Positions 30,790 through 40,000 of a DNA stretch of 55,873 bases are shown here, piece after piece; within the stretch, counting starts at the first letter, position 1, and each line of letters starts with the position of its first letter. The stretch comes from Deltaproteobacteria bacterium (GTDB lineage: Bacteria > Desulfobacterota > Desulfarculia > Desulfarculales > Desulfarculaceae). Location: NCBI GenBank assembly GCA_020444165.1, contig JAHLLK010000036.1:1-55873 (forward strand). The letters run 5' to 3'. Position numbers and translations under genes: made by a program. The notes under the pieces are model-generated. The model saw nothing but the letters and a program-made list of their open reading frames with translations, did not search any database and had not been told where the DNA came from.

Positions 30790-31410
30790 ATGAAAGCTCT
30801 GGCCATCAACGGAAGCCCCCGGCCTGGGGGCAACACGGAAATCCTGCTCCAAAGGGTTTTGGCCACCTTGGAAACCGCCGGCTGGGACACGGAATACCTG
30901 CGCATCGGCGGCAAGCCCCTACGGGGTTGCCTGGCCTGTATGAAGTGTGTCGAAAACCATGACGGGCGTTGCGCCATCGAAAAGGACGCGCTCAACGACT
31001 ACCTGCCCAAGCTGTTCGCGGCCGACGCCATCCTCCTGGGCTCACCCACCTATTTCACCGACGTAAGCTCCGAGATGAAGGCGCTGATCGACCGGGCCGG
31101 CTTTGTGGCCTTGGCCAATGGCGGGGCCTTGGCCGGCAAGATCGGGGCCGCGGTGGTGGCGGTCCGCCGCGCCGGGGCCACCCATGTTTTCGACTCCATC
31201 AACCACCTGTTCCTGATGTCCTCCATGATCGTCCCCGGTTCCTTGTACTGGAACCTGGGCGTGGGCCTGGAGCCTGGGGACGTGCGGGCCGATGAGGAAG
31301 CCCTGCGGAACATGGACCACCTCGGGCAGACCATTGCCTGGTTGGGCCAGGCCATGGCCCTGGCCAAAGCGATTGCGCCCTATCCGGCGTCCGAACTGGC
31401 CGCGCAGTAA
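30790..31410 (+). CDS. Iron-sulfur flavoprotein, NADPH-dependent FMN reductase family
   Basis: A 206-residue flavodoxin-fold protein. The FMN phosphate loop is NGSPRPGGNTEILL (7-20). Four cysteines (Cys47, 50, 53, 61: C-x2-C-x2-C-x7-C) form the compact motif that binds a 4Fe-4S cluster in archaeal and bacterial iron-sulfur flavoproteins. LLGSPTYFTDVSSEMKALID is the conserved flavin-side segment. It probably acts as a cytosolic electron carrier or reductase in anaerobic metabolism or oxidative-stress protection. I chose ATG 30790 because GAAGGAGA precedes it. It is divergent from the SDR gene and may share its promoter region. Confidence 0.88.
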   Translation: MKALAINGSPRPGGNTEILLQRVLATLETAGWDTEYLRIGGKPLRGCLACMKCVENHDGRCAIEKDALNDYLPKLFAADAILLGSPTYFTDVSSEMKALIDRAGFVALANGGALAGKIGAAVVAVRRAGATHVFDSINHLFLMSSMIVPGSLYWNLGVGLEPGDVRADEEALRNMDHLGQTIAWLGQAMALAKAIAPYPASELAAQ

Positions 31411-31511
31411 CCGGCGCTGGAGCCCCGGCCGGCCGGCCCTGGCGCCTGCCGCAAGGCCGGGCCCGGGCAGGCCGGCGCGAGGAACTGGTGACCATCGCTG
31501 GTTTGGTGCCG

Positions 31512-33572
31512 CTAATCCAGGATGATGCGCACGTCCACCGCGGCCAGCCGGTCGCCCACCCCCTTCAGGGGGTTGAGGTCCAGCTCCCGGAGCTGGGGCA
31601 CGTCGCGCCCCAATAGCGACACCCGCACCAGGAGGTCGGCCACCCGGTCCAGATCCATACCCGGCTGCCCGCGCCAGCCCTGCAGCACGGGCAGGGCCTT
31701 GATGGCGTGCACCGCCCGGGCGGCCTCCTCTGGCGACAGGGGCGCCAGGGCCACCTGGATGTCGTGCAGGGCCTCGGCCAGCACCCCGCCCAGGCCCACG
31801 GCCGCCAGATGGCCGAACTCTCCCTCCCGGCTGAGGCCCAACAGCACCTCGGGGCCGGCCAGGGTCTCCTGCACCAACACGCCGCTGGCCCCGGCGATGC
31901 CCATGAGGCGCGAGAAGGCCTCCGGGGCCTGGGCCGGCTCCACCCCCAGGAGCACCCCGCCCAGGTCGCTCTTGTGCAGGGGGCCCAGCACCTTCATCAC
32001 CCAGGGGGCGGGCAGGGTCTCGGCCAGGCGGGCCAGCTCCCCGGGCGTATGCACCTCGGCCTGCCCGGGCACCGGAATGCCCGCCGCGGTGAGCACCCGG
32101 CGGGCCGCCGCGGGGGGCGCCACCCCGCGCACCCCGGCCAGGGCCGCGGTCACCTGCTCCCGGTCATAGCCGGGCGGGTCCGGAGCGGGCGCAAACAGGC
32201 GGGGCCGGTTGACCATGCGGCCCACGGCCCGGGCCATGGAGACCTCGTCCTCGAAATGGCATTTGCCCGCGGCGCGGAACTTGGCCATGGCGTCGCCCGC
32301 GGAAAGAGACACGGCGAAGCTGGGGAAGACCGGCAGGGGCAAGTTGTCCATGGCCGCGATGATGGCCTGGAACAGGGGCCAGTTGTCGGTGAAGCCCGGC
32401 TGGCCGAATTGCAGCAGGATGTAGTCCAGGTTGTCGGCCTCTTCCCGGGCCAGGATCTCCAGGACCCGGGTGAGCTGCTCGGGGCTCCGGGTGGGCAGCA
32501 TGTCCACGGGGTTGGCCACCCCGGCCCCCGGCGGCAGCAGCTCCTGGAGCAGCTTCTTGGTCTCCGGCTTGAAGGCCGGGGTGGCGATGCCTTGCCGGTT
32601 CAGCTCATCGGTGGCCATGACCCCCGGCCCGCCGGCGTCGGTGATGACGCAGGCCCGGCGGCCGTCGTAGCGGCCCTGGGCCAACACCAGCGCGGTGGCC
32701 ACGTCCACCATCTCCAGCTTGCTCTGCACCCGGATCAGGCCGGCCTTGTCGAAGAGCGCCTGCACGGCCGCATCCTTGGCCAGCATGGCCCCGGTGTGGC
32801 TGGCCGCGGCGCGCCGGCCGCCCTCGGTGACCCCGGCCTTGATGGCCATGATCACCGCGCCCTTCTCCGCCAGGCTGCGGGCGTGGCGCAGCATCTTCTG
32901 GGGATCGCCGACCTTTTCCAGGTAGAGCATGATATGGGCCGGCGGTTGCTCCCACTCCTGCTCGTCAAACAAGGCCACCAGGTCGGTGACGCCCGTCTGG
33001 GCCGAGTTGCCCACCGTGAAAAAGGTGTGGAAGCTGAGCCCCCGGCGCACCGCCTGCTCGGCCAGGATATCCACCGTGGCCCCGGAGCCGCTGATGAAGT
33101 CAATGCCCCCCGGGCGCATCTGCGGCAGCAGGCCGGCGAATTTGCCCTGGTGCACCGGGCTGGTGACCCCCAGGCAGTTGGGCCCCAGGAGCACCACGCC
33201 GTAGCGGTCGGCGATCTCGGCCAGGCGCCGCTCCTCGGCCAGCCCCGCGGGGCTCACCTCGCCGAAACCGGCGCTCAGGATGATCACCCGCCGGGCGCCC
33301 AGCTCGGCCAGCTCGGTCAGGGCCGTGGCCACGAAGCGGGCGGGGATGGCGATGTAGGCCAGGTCGGGCGCATGGGGCAGATCCTTGATGGCGGCCACCA
33401 CCGGCCGGCCCTGGATGGGGGCGGGCTGGGGGTTGATGAGGAACAACTCCCCCGCATAGCCCTGGGAGAGCAGGTTCTCCACGATCTTGCCGCTGGGCTT
33501 GGCCGTGTCGCGGCTGGCGCCGACCACGGCGATGCTGGCCGGGGAGATGAAGCCGTTCAGGATATTTTTCAT
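31512..33572 (-). CDS. Acyl-CoA synthetase (ADP-forming), alpha-beta fusion
   Basis: A 686-residue enzyme of the acetyl-CoA synthetase (ADP-forming)/succinyl-CoA ligase type, which conserves acyl-CoA energy as ATP. The N-terminal CoA-binding domain begins ISPASIAVVGASRDTAKPSG. The ligase domain carries the phosphohistidine His259 in ASHTGAML and GPNCLGV near 130. The C-terminal ATP-grasp domain (about 470-686) has PWVMKVLGPLHKSDLGGVLL and ELDLNPL. Length fits a single-chain fusion. The acid used (acetate, propionate, aryl acids) cannot be decided from sequence. Single gene; a palindrome and the marR gene lie upstream on the other strand. Confidence 0.9.
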   Translation of the reverse strand: MKNILNGFISPASIAVVGASRDTAKPSGKIVENLLSQGYAGELFLINPQPAPIQGRPVVAAIKDLPHAPDLAYIAIPARFVATALTELAELGARRVIILSAGFGEVSPAGLAEERRLAEIADRYGVVLLGPNCLGVTSPVHQGKFAGLLPQMRPGGIDFISGSGATVDILAEQAVRRGLSFHTFFTVGNSAQTGVTDLVALFDEQEWEQPPAHIMLYLEKVGDPQKMLRHARSLAEKGAVIMAIKAGVTEGGRRAAASHTGAMLAKDAAVQALFDKAGLIRVQSKLEMVDVATALVLAQGRYDGRRACVITDAGGPGVMATDELNRQGIATPAFKPETKKLLQELLPPGAGVANPVDMLPTRSPEQLTRVLEILAREEADNLDYILLQFGQPGFTDNWPLFQAIIAAMDNLPLPVFPSFAVSLSAGDAMAKFRAAGKCHFEDEVSMARAVGRMVNRPRLFAPAPDPPGYDREQVTAALAGVRGVAPPAAARRVLTAAGIPVPGQAEVHTPGELARLAETLPAPWVMKVLGPLHKSDLGGVLLGVEPAQAPEAFSRLMGIAGASGVLVQETLAGPEVLLGLSREGEFGHLAAVGLGGVLAEALHDIQVALAPLSPEEAARAVHAIKALPVLQGWRGQPGMDLDRVADLLVRVSLLGRDVPQLRELDLNPLKGVGDRLAAVDVRIILD

Positions 33573-33819
33573 AGCGAAGATTTCCTCTGCCTGGGGGAGA
33601 TTTAGCCGACGCCGCCGCGGCCGGCCTGTCGCGCCTCATAATCCGGAACCCGATCCCGTTCCGCCACCATAAACCCATCCCCGGCCGAGGGGTAAGGCCG
33701 AAAAGCCGCTCCCCCCGGTTCCCCGGCCCGCCTGCCGGGGAATAGACGGGGGCGTACCGCGCCTCACCCGAGGGCCCGGGGGAGTGGCTGGCCAGGGTCG
33801 GGACTGCTGAGCCAGATTA

Positions 33820-33848
33820 AATTAACGTTTAATTGGATAACATGTTAT
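33820..33848. promoter_or_regulatory. Candidate MarR-type operator
   Basis: ATAACATGTTAT (33837-33848) is a perfect 12-bp palindrome, preceded by the near-palindrome AATTAACGTTTAATT (33820-33834), in an AT-rich patch within high-GC DNA. It lies between the divergent acyl-CoA synthetase (start 33572) and the marR gene (start 33982). MarR proteins bind such palindromes and often control their own and a divergent gene. The rest of the 33573-33981 gap shows nothing else I can name. Confidence 0.5.
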
Positions 33849-33981
33849 ATAAAATCGTGTCAATGGAATTGGGAGCGGAATTCAGGGGGCTGGGCAGCGC
33901 TTGCGCGGGTGCCGTCTTGGCGGAGATTCGAGGCGGGCGCGCCAGGGCCCTAAGGCCCGGGACGGCCCCGGAGGAGAGGTT

Positions 33982-34431
33982 ATGGCAGGAACAGTGGGTG
34001 TGGCCACCAGCCTTGACGAGAAGATCATGCTGGCCATCGTCAGGGCCTCGGAGCGTTTCAAGCGAAAATCATCGGCCATTTTCGCATCTTACGGAATATC
34101 TTTTTCGCAATACAACGTGCTGCGGGTGCTGGAGGCGCTGCCCGGGGGGCAGGGCAGCATCACCGAGGTCTCCAGCCGGCTCCTGGTCTCCACGCCCAAC
34201 CTGTCCGGCATTGCCAAACGCCTGGAAAAGACCGGCTTCATCCTCCGCCGCCGCGACCCGGCCGATGAGCGCAAGACCATCCTGGAGTTGCAGCCGGACG
34301 GCCGGCAAGTGCTGGCGGAGATCCGGGAATTGCAGGAGGCCAACATAAAGTCTTTTACGGCCGCCTGCCCCCCACCGCAAAAAACGGAGTTTCTGGCCAG
34401 CCTGAAAAAGATGCTGGAGCCTTGGGACTGA
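33982..34431 (+). CDS. MarR-family transcriptional regulator
   Basis: A 149-residue winged-helix protein. The recognition region (SSRLLVSTPNLSGIAKRLEKTGFI) and the wing with RRRDPADERKTILELQPDG are typical of MarR, and the N- and C-terminal helices would form the dimer. I chose ATG 33982 because GGAGGAGAGG lies directly upstream; longer readings from 33901 add no domain. It is divergent from the ADP-forming acyl-CoA synthetase gene, and a palindromic site lies between them. The effector is unknown; CoA thioesters or aromatic acids would be natural guesses. Confidence 0.9.
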   Translation: MAGTVGVATSLDEKIMLAIVRASERFKRKSSAIFASYGISFSQYNVLRVLEALPGGQGSITEVSSRLLVSTPNLSGIAKRLEKTGFILRRRDPADERKTILELQPDGRQVLAEIRELQEANIKSFTAACPPPQKTEFLASLKKMLEPWD

Positions 34432-34799
34432 GGGGGCTCCGAGGCGGAAGATTTCCGCAAAGTTTCGCCGGCAAGTATTTGACTGCACCTCGGAAAGCAG
34501 CCCGGTGCAACGATCTGCCCCGAACGCCTGGCGCATTGGGTCATGCCCTGGGCCATGCTACCCCGCCAGTTGCGCCCGAAAGGCCACCGCTCCAGAACCG
34601 TGCGGCATCCACCAACCATGGGGTAAGAAAAATTCGGTAGCAACGTCTTCATGATCATAATACCCCCGTCATGGGAGTGCGCGCCAAGGCTGGTGGCATG
34701 GGAGCAGCAATTGGCGGGGCTCACCGCGAACCCGTTTGAGCTGGCCTCGCAGACTCCCGGGGAGGCGGGGCAGCGGCGGCAGGAATTGCGCAGTTACGC
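34432..34799. other. Gene-free stretch
   Basis: I see no credible coding frame, strong hairpin or repeat in these 368 bases. Open frames here overlap on both strands and have no ribosome site or recognisable content. Confidence 0.45.
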
Positions 34800-35114
34800 A
34801 TGATTTCCCGAATCCGTCTGAAACAAGGCCAAAAACGGGCCCTGAAACAGTTCAAGCGCTATCACGGCGATCCGGACCGTCACGCTGCCGGTGATGATGG
34901 CTGGCCCCAAAGCCAAGAGGACGTGGAGCGTTTCCGGAGCAGCAAGTTGGGGATTTATCGCAAGACCCGCACATTGTGTTCCCACCCCTTTTGCTGTGGC
35001 AACCCCCGCCGGCTGGGGGCCATCACCCGGCAAGAGGCCCGCAACCTCGCGGCCTGGCAGGAAGAACTGGAGCGTTACGGTATGCGCGGAACCGGCAAAA
35101 TCAAATTGGCGTAA
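34800..35114 (+). CDS. Small basic cysteine-containing protein
   Basis: A predicted 104-residue soluble, basic protein of unknown function. A Lys/Arg-rich start (MISRIRLKQGQKRALKQFKR) is followed by a cysteine cluster (RTLCSHPFCCGNPRRLGAITRQE). The CGNPRR...TRQE pattern resembles a group of short uncharacterised bacterial proteins with a C-x(4)-CCGNPRR-type motif, which could bind metal or nucleic acid; that is inference. The ribosome site is weak (AGGAA, 15 nt upstream). It is transcribed alone, 85 nt before multi-hairpin element E. Confidence 0.55.
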   Translation: MISRIRLKQGQKRALKQFKRYHGDPDRHAAGDDGWPQSQEDVERFRSSKLGIYRKTRTLCSHPFCCGNPRRLGAITRQEARNLAAWQEELERYGMRGTGKIKLA

Positions 35115-35197
35115 CTGGCCAGGCGCCGCTTGCTAGAATATAAGTAAGGAAAAACCGCCAAGGAGCGCGGCTGGGCCGCTGCCTGCTTTAGCAGGAT

Positions 35198-35347
35198 GTT
35201 GAAAAAGTCCCTCCATGGTCTTTTTCAACCAAACTTGACAAAAGCGTGGTTTTGTCAAGTTTACCAAATTGCTTGCTTTTTCCAAGCCACGCAATTTGGC
35301 GCGCCATCACTGGCGCGCTTAACAGGCTGTTTTTCAACAGCCTGTTA
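35198..35347 (+). repeat. Multi-hairpin element, copy E
   Basis: H1 GTTGAAAAAG (35198-35207) pairs with 35220-35229. H2 AAACTTGACAAAA (35231-35243) pairs with 35250-35262 around GCGTGG. H3 CAAATTGC (35265-35272) pairs with GCAATTTG (35291-35298). H4 GCGCGCCA/TGGCGCGC spans 35299-35318. The final hairpin TAACAGGCTGTT/AACAGCCTGTTA spans 35320-35347. The H2 loop and the order match copies A-C, but every arm has a different, still complementary sequence. It ends 156 nt before the unassigned zinc-ribbon gene group. Confidence 0.85.
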
Positions 35348-35503
35348 GCGGCCGCGGTCCCGAACGCGCAGCCACAGTTTTTCCACCCGCCTGCCCATGC
35401 TTGGCTCCCTGACGGCAACCCGGGGGCTTCCCCCTTTAAGTCCGCATCCCGTATCCAGCTTGTTTCAGACACCACGGTGACCCCCCGGAGCATGGAGGCA
35501 TGA

Positions 35504-36919
35504 ATGCCTGGTTTCTGCCCGCAATGCGGCAGCCGCGTGGCGGATGACGATCGATTTTGCGGGCAATGCGGCGCCCGTTTGGCGGCCGAGGCCCGGGAAA
35601 AGCCCGCGCCGGCCAAGCCGCCTCCTCCCCCTCCCGCCGTGGCCGCGGGCCGGCTGCTGTGGCAGGTTTCCCTGCCGGGGGAATGGGCGGAAATCATTCC
35701 GGACCGCCGCGGACGCTTCGCCCATCGCGGCTCCCGGGAGGGCGGCTCGCTCCTGGTCCGGGCCATCGGGCTGCCGGATGAGAGCCTGGAAGCTGATTCT
35801 TCCCTTGGCGGCATCTTGGAAGAAGACCTCGTCGAACTCGGCGGGCCCGAGAGTGGGCATGTGTGCGCCCTGTCCCCCGCGGACGGCCAAACCCTCTGGA
35901 GTGTGGGCTTCGGCAAGGAAGCCTTCGGCGTGGACCCTCTTTCGCCGGAACGCCTGGCGGTGGCTCTGCTGGACCGGGGGTCGCTCCTGGCTTTGGACCT
36001 GGCCAGCGGCCGCCCCAGTTGGCTTTATCGCCTGGCACATAAAACCGGGAACCTGCCCCGGGCGGTAGCCGGAGGATTGCTCGCCGTGGGCGACGGTCCC
36101 GCGGTGGTGGGTCTGGAGGGGAACAGCGGCCAAACCGTCTGGCAGACCAAGCTGGATTCCCCGCCCGAGACGCTGGCTGCCGATGAAAAGATTGTTTTGG
36201 CCGCCACCGGAAAAGGCGGCCTGGTGGCCTTGCAGCCTGAGCAGGGAACGGTCCTCTGGCAGAAGCAACTGCCCGGGGCCCAGCTCAAGCTGCTGGCCCA
36301 AGGCGTGGCCCTCGTAGCCGTGGCCGGTCAGAAAAAATCGCGGGGCGCCTCGACGCTGGTGGCCCTGGATCCGGCCTCGGGCCAGGAACGCTGGTCAGCG
36401 GGCGACATCCCGCAAATCGAGGGCCTGGGCCACGCGGCGGGGCGGCTGTTCGTTCACACTTGGGACAGTCGCCTGCGCGCCCTCGACCTGGCCAACGGCG
36501 CGGAAATTTGGGCCTTGGACAACCTGGAGCCGGACATGTCCGCCTTCTGGGCGCAGGATGGCCTGCTCCTGGTGTCCGACGGCGAACGGCTCTCGGCCTT
36601 GCAGCCGGAAAACGGCAGCCTCATCTGGCAGGCCCGGGCCGGGGAATATGAGATTCCCGCCCTGGCCCTGGATGCCGCGGCCGGCGCTATCTATCTGGGC
36701 ACGGACCAAGGCCGGGTGGCCTCGCTGGACCCGGCCACCGGCAAGACCCTTTGGGAAGTGGCGTTGCCAGCCAGGACCGTGGAGAATATTTTCATCGACC
36801 TCCACGGCAAGCGGGAGAAAAAGCTCCAGACCCAGAACGCCGACGTCAACCAGTTGATCCCCGACGGGACGGGGCGCCTCTACGTCACGGCGGACGGCAA
36901 CCTGTACGCGGTGGGCTGA
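35504..36919 (+). CDS. Zinc-ribbon protein with PQQ-like beta-propeller
   Basis: A 471-residue protein. Residues 5-22 form a zinc ribbon (C5-x2-C8, C19-x2-C22). A Pro-rich linker (about 34-48) follows, then six or more PQQ-like propeller blades, each marked by a G-x-x-L-W or A-L-D-x-x-x-G pattern (TLWSVGFG, LALDLASGRPSWLYR, TVWQTKLD, VALQPEQGTVLWQKQL, ALDPASGQERWS, ALDLANGAEIWAL, ALQPENGSLIWQ, SLDPATGKTLWEV). There is no signal peptide, so it is probably cytosolic, unlike most PQQ-fold proteins, and may be a scaffold rather than a quinoprotein. CATGGAGGC precedes ATG 35504. It is the first of five genes read in the same direction. Confidence 0.85.
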   Translation: MPGFCPQCGSRVADDDRFCGQCGARLAAEAREKPAPAKPPPPPPAVAAGRLLWQVSLPGEWAEIIPDRRGRFAHRGSREGGSLLVRAIGLPDESLEADSSLGGILEEDLVELGGPESGHVCALSPADGQTLWSVGFGKEAFGVDPLSPERLAVALLDRGSLLALDLASGRPSWLYRLAHKTGNLPRAVAGGLLAVGDGPAVVGLEGNSGQTVWQTKLDSPPETLAADEKIVLAATGKGGLVALQPEQGTVLWQKQLPGAQLKLLAQGVALVAVAGQKKSRGASTLVALDPASGQERWSAGDIPQIEGLGHAAGRLFVHTWDSRLRALDLANGAEIWALDNLEPDMSAFWAQDGLLLVSDGERLSALQPENGSLIWQARAGEYEIPALALDAAAGAIYLGTDQGRVASLDPATGKTLWEVALPARTVENIFIDLHGKREKKLQTQNADVNQLIPDGTGRLYVTADGNLYAVG

Positions 36920-37004
36920 TTCCGGGGGATTTTCAGCTTGGCAACGGCCGCGTTGCCCGGCGAGTGCGATGGTCCGGCCCTGAAAGCCAAGCCAGGAGGC
37001 GCAA

Positions 37005-40000
37005 ATGCAGCAAAACCAGCCACCGCGCCGCTGGGGCCCCGTCATCCAGGCCGGCGCCAAGGGACTGGCCAAGAGCCTGGTGCTCAGCGGGGTGCTTCTG
37101 GGCAGCGGCCTGCTCTTGACCCATCAATTGCAGCAGCCGTTTCTGGGTTGGGTCTGGATGTTGCTGGGCTCTTTCGCCATGATGGCCTGGACCTACCGCA
37201 GGCAATGGCGTTTGCTGTGGTTGGCCTGCCTGAGCCCGCCGTTGGTCGCCGCCGCTTCCTACCTCACGCAGATCGCGGTTTTTGGAGGGAAGCCCGACCT
37301 GCTCTGGCTGGGTGGGGCCGCGCTGGCGGGCTTGGTGGTGGGAATCGTGCGGGGCCGCACTCATGAGGTCTTTGTGAAGGGCCAGGCGATCTATGCCCGG
37401 CGGACCATCGGTTATCTGTTCATCTGGCTGATTTGCTATTTACTGGGGCAGTTTTTCAGCATGCTGGGGCACAAGAATCTGGTCAACATCGGCCGGGTCA
37501 GCGGCGCCTTCTCCACCGCCATGCTGCTGGCGGTATCCCTGATGTTGTTGGCCAAATATGCCAACCAAAAGAAAACCCTGAAGCTGGCGCTTTCCAAAAG
37601 CACCCTGGCCGTCATTTTGACCATGTTCCTGGCGGGCAGCGCTCTGGGGGGACTATCCCTGGCCGTGGCCAGCGGCCTGCCCGCCCCCGATGAATATGTG
37701 CCGCCCATCCCCCCCGGCAAACAGTTCTACCCCGATTTGGTGGACCCCCTGGGGTGTTCCGTAACCGGCCAGTTGTACTGGTACCGGCATATTGATATTC
37801 CCGGCCAGCCCGGCTTTCGCAAGTTGGAAAGCCGTCCGCACGTGGTAAGCATAAGAAAATATTGCCAAGCCCATCCAACTACCTTCATATGCCGGGAATG
37901 CACGCCCACCGTGGGGGTAATGATCTGGGACGGGAAAAAATGGCCGGACCTGCTGGACAACCCCCAAGCCGCCGACGCCGGCCTGATCAGCTCCATTCTG
38001 ATCTTGCTCGGGGCCATGGGAGGCAGCGTTTCCACGGCCATGGCCGAGGCCATGCGCCAGGCCGGCCAAGCGGCGGCGGCCGCGCTTCAGCCCGGTGATT
38101 TCCGCGGCCAGCCCGGCGGCGGGGAGGCCGGCCCGCCGCCCCCTCCCCCTGACACCGGCTTCCCCGACTACACTCCCCCCACCCGCCCCACCCCGGACAT
38201 CATCAATCCCTACGAGGGCGCTCCTTTTGAAACGGATGGGAAAGGCAACTATTGGGCGCCCAACGAGCACGGCGAGTGGCAATGGCTGGGGGCAGGGGAG
38301 GCCCTGGAAGCCGCCGCGGCCCTGCAAGGCGAGCTGAACCAGCGGGGCCGGGAGCGCCGGGACTTTGAGGAGGACAGCCGCCAGGCCACGGCCCTGGCCC
38401 AGGCCCAGGCCCGGGAGCGCGACGAGGCGGAGCGGCGCGCCAGGCGGGAGCGGGAAGCCCAACGGCAGGCGGCCCGGGAACAGGACGACGCCAGACGCGA
38501 GGCCCTGCTCACCGGTATTCAGCACACTCTCACCGACCTGGACGGCGATCCCCGCCAAGGGGAGCTGCTGGGCGAGCTGGCCGACCTGTTGCAGAGCGGG
38601 GACACCGCCGGGGCCGCGCTGCTCTGGGGTCATCTGCGCGGGGAACGGCAGTCCCAACTCGACGCCTGGCAGCAGGAAGCCAAGGAGGCGGCCAAGCGAG
38701 GCGAAGCCTGGGGAAAGGCGGAAACCACCGCAATCATCGCGCGCGATCTCTCCAAGGCCGCCTTGGCCGCCGCCACCGCCCAACTGACCGCCACCGCCGG
38801 GGTGGCCGTGGCCACCATGGCCGGCGGCGCCGCGCTGGGCTCGGTCGGGGCGGCCGAAGAGGGCACCGTTTTGACCGAGGACGGCACCGGCATCCGTTTT
38901 GACACCCGCCAGGGCGCGATCGGCATGGTCAAGGGCGTGAAGGCCGCCGCCTCCGCGGCCATCGGCGGGGTTGATGCCGGGGGCAGCCGCGTGATAGCCA
39001 CCGCCAAGGTGGCCACCGGAGCGGCCCTGGACATGGGGGAGACCTATGGCGTCACCGGCGGTGACGTGAAAAAAACCCTTATCTCCGGCGCCATGAGCGT
39101 GGTCAAGGGGGCCACGGATGAGGTGTTGGACCAACGCGCCCTGGATCGGGCCACGGCTGGGCTGGCCCCGGGACAGAGTCTGGGCCAAAACGCCACGGAC
39201 ATTTGGCACGCCGCCTCCAAGAGCGCCAACAGTGTCATGCACAACACCGCCCAGGGCGTTTTTATCCAGGACAAGGGGCTGTCCGACGCGGTGGGCGGAG
39301 CCCTGTACACCGAAGCCCTGGGTCTGGGCGGCAAAGGCCTGCTCGGCGCGGCCACCAGCCACCCCGGTTACACCGGGACCGGCATGGAGGGAGATTCGGC
39401 GCCGTCACGAACCGGACAAGCGACCGACCTGCCCCCGGCAGAGGCGCCGAACCAAGCCCCCGGCCGGGCGGTGAGCGGCGGGGAGCCGGAGGAAGGGGCT
39501 GGCGTCTTGCCCGGCCGGGGCGAGGCGGAAGCCGCGCCGGGGGCCGGGGCGGGGACCCCGGCGGCGGAGGGAGAAAGCGGGACCCAGGCGCGGACCCAGG
39601 GCCAAGCCTCCGACCCCGAAGGGCAACCCCCCGGGCGGGCCGCGCCGGAAATGACACCGGCGGAGCAGGCAACCGCCCGGGAAGCGGAATGGATGAATGC
39701 CCGGCGGGGAGTCTGGGAAGCGGAGAGCCGCGCCGCTCGGGCCCAGGCGGAATTTGAAGCCGATCCCCAGCACGCCGGCAAGGGAAACGCGGCCCAGCAG
39801 GCCGCAGCCGAGCTGCGCACGGCCCAGGCCCGCGAAACCGAGGCTGCCCGCAGCGCGCGCGACGCCTATGAAGCCACGCGCGGGGGCGGCGCGCCCCCGG
39901 AAACCCCCGCGGACCGGGAAGCCGCGGCCAGCGCGGCCCATCGGGACAGCCGGCGCGTGGTGTGGGAGGCGGAGCAGCGGGCGGCCCGGGCCCGGGCGGA

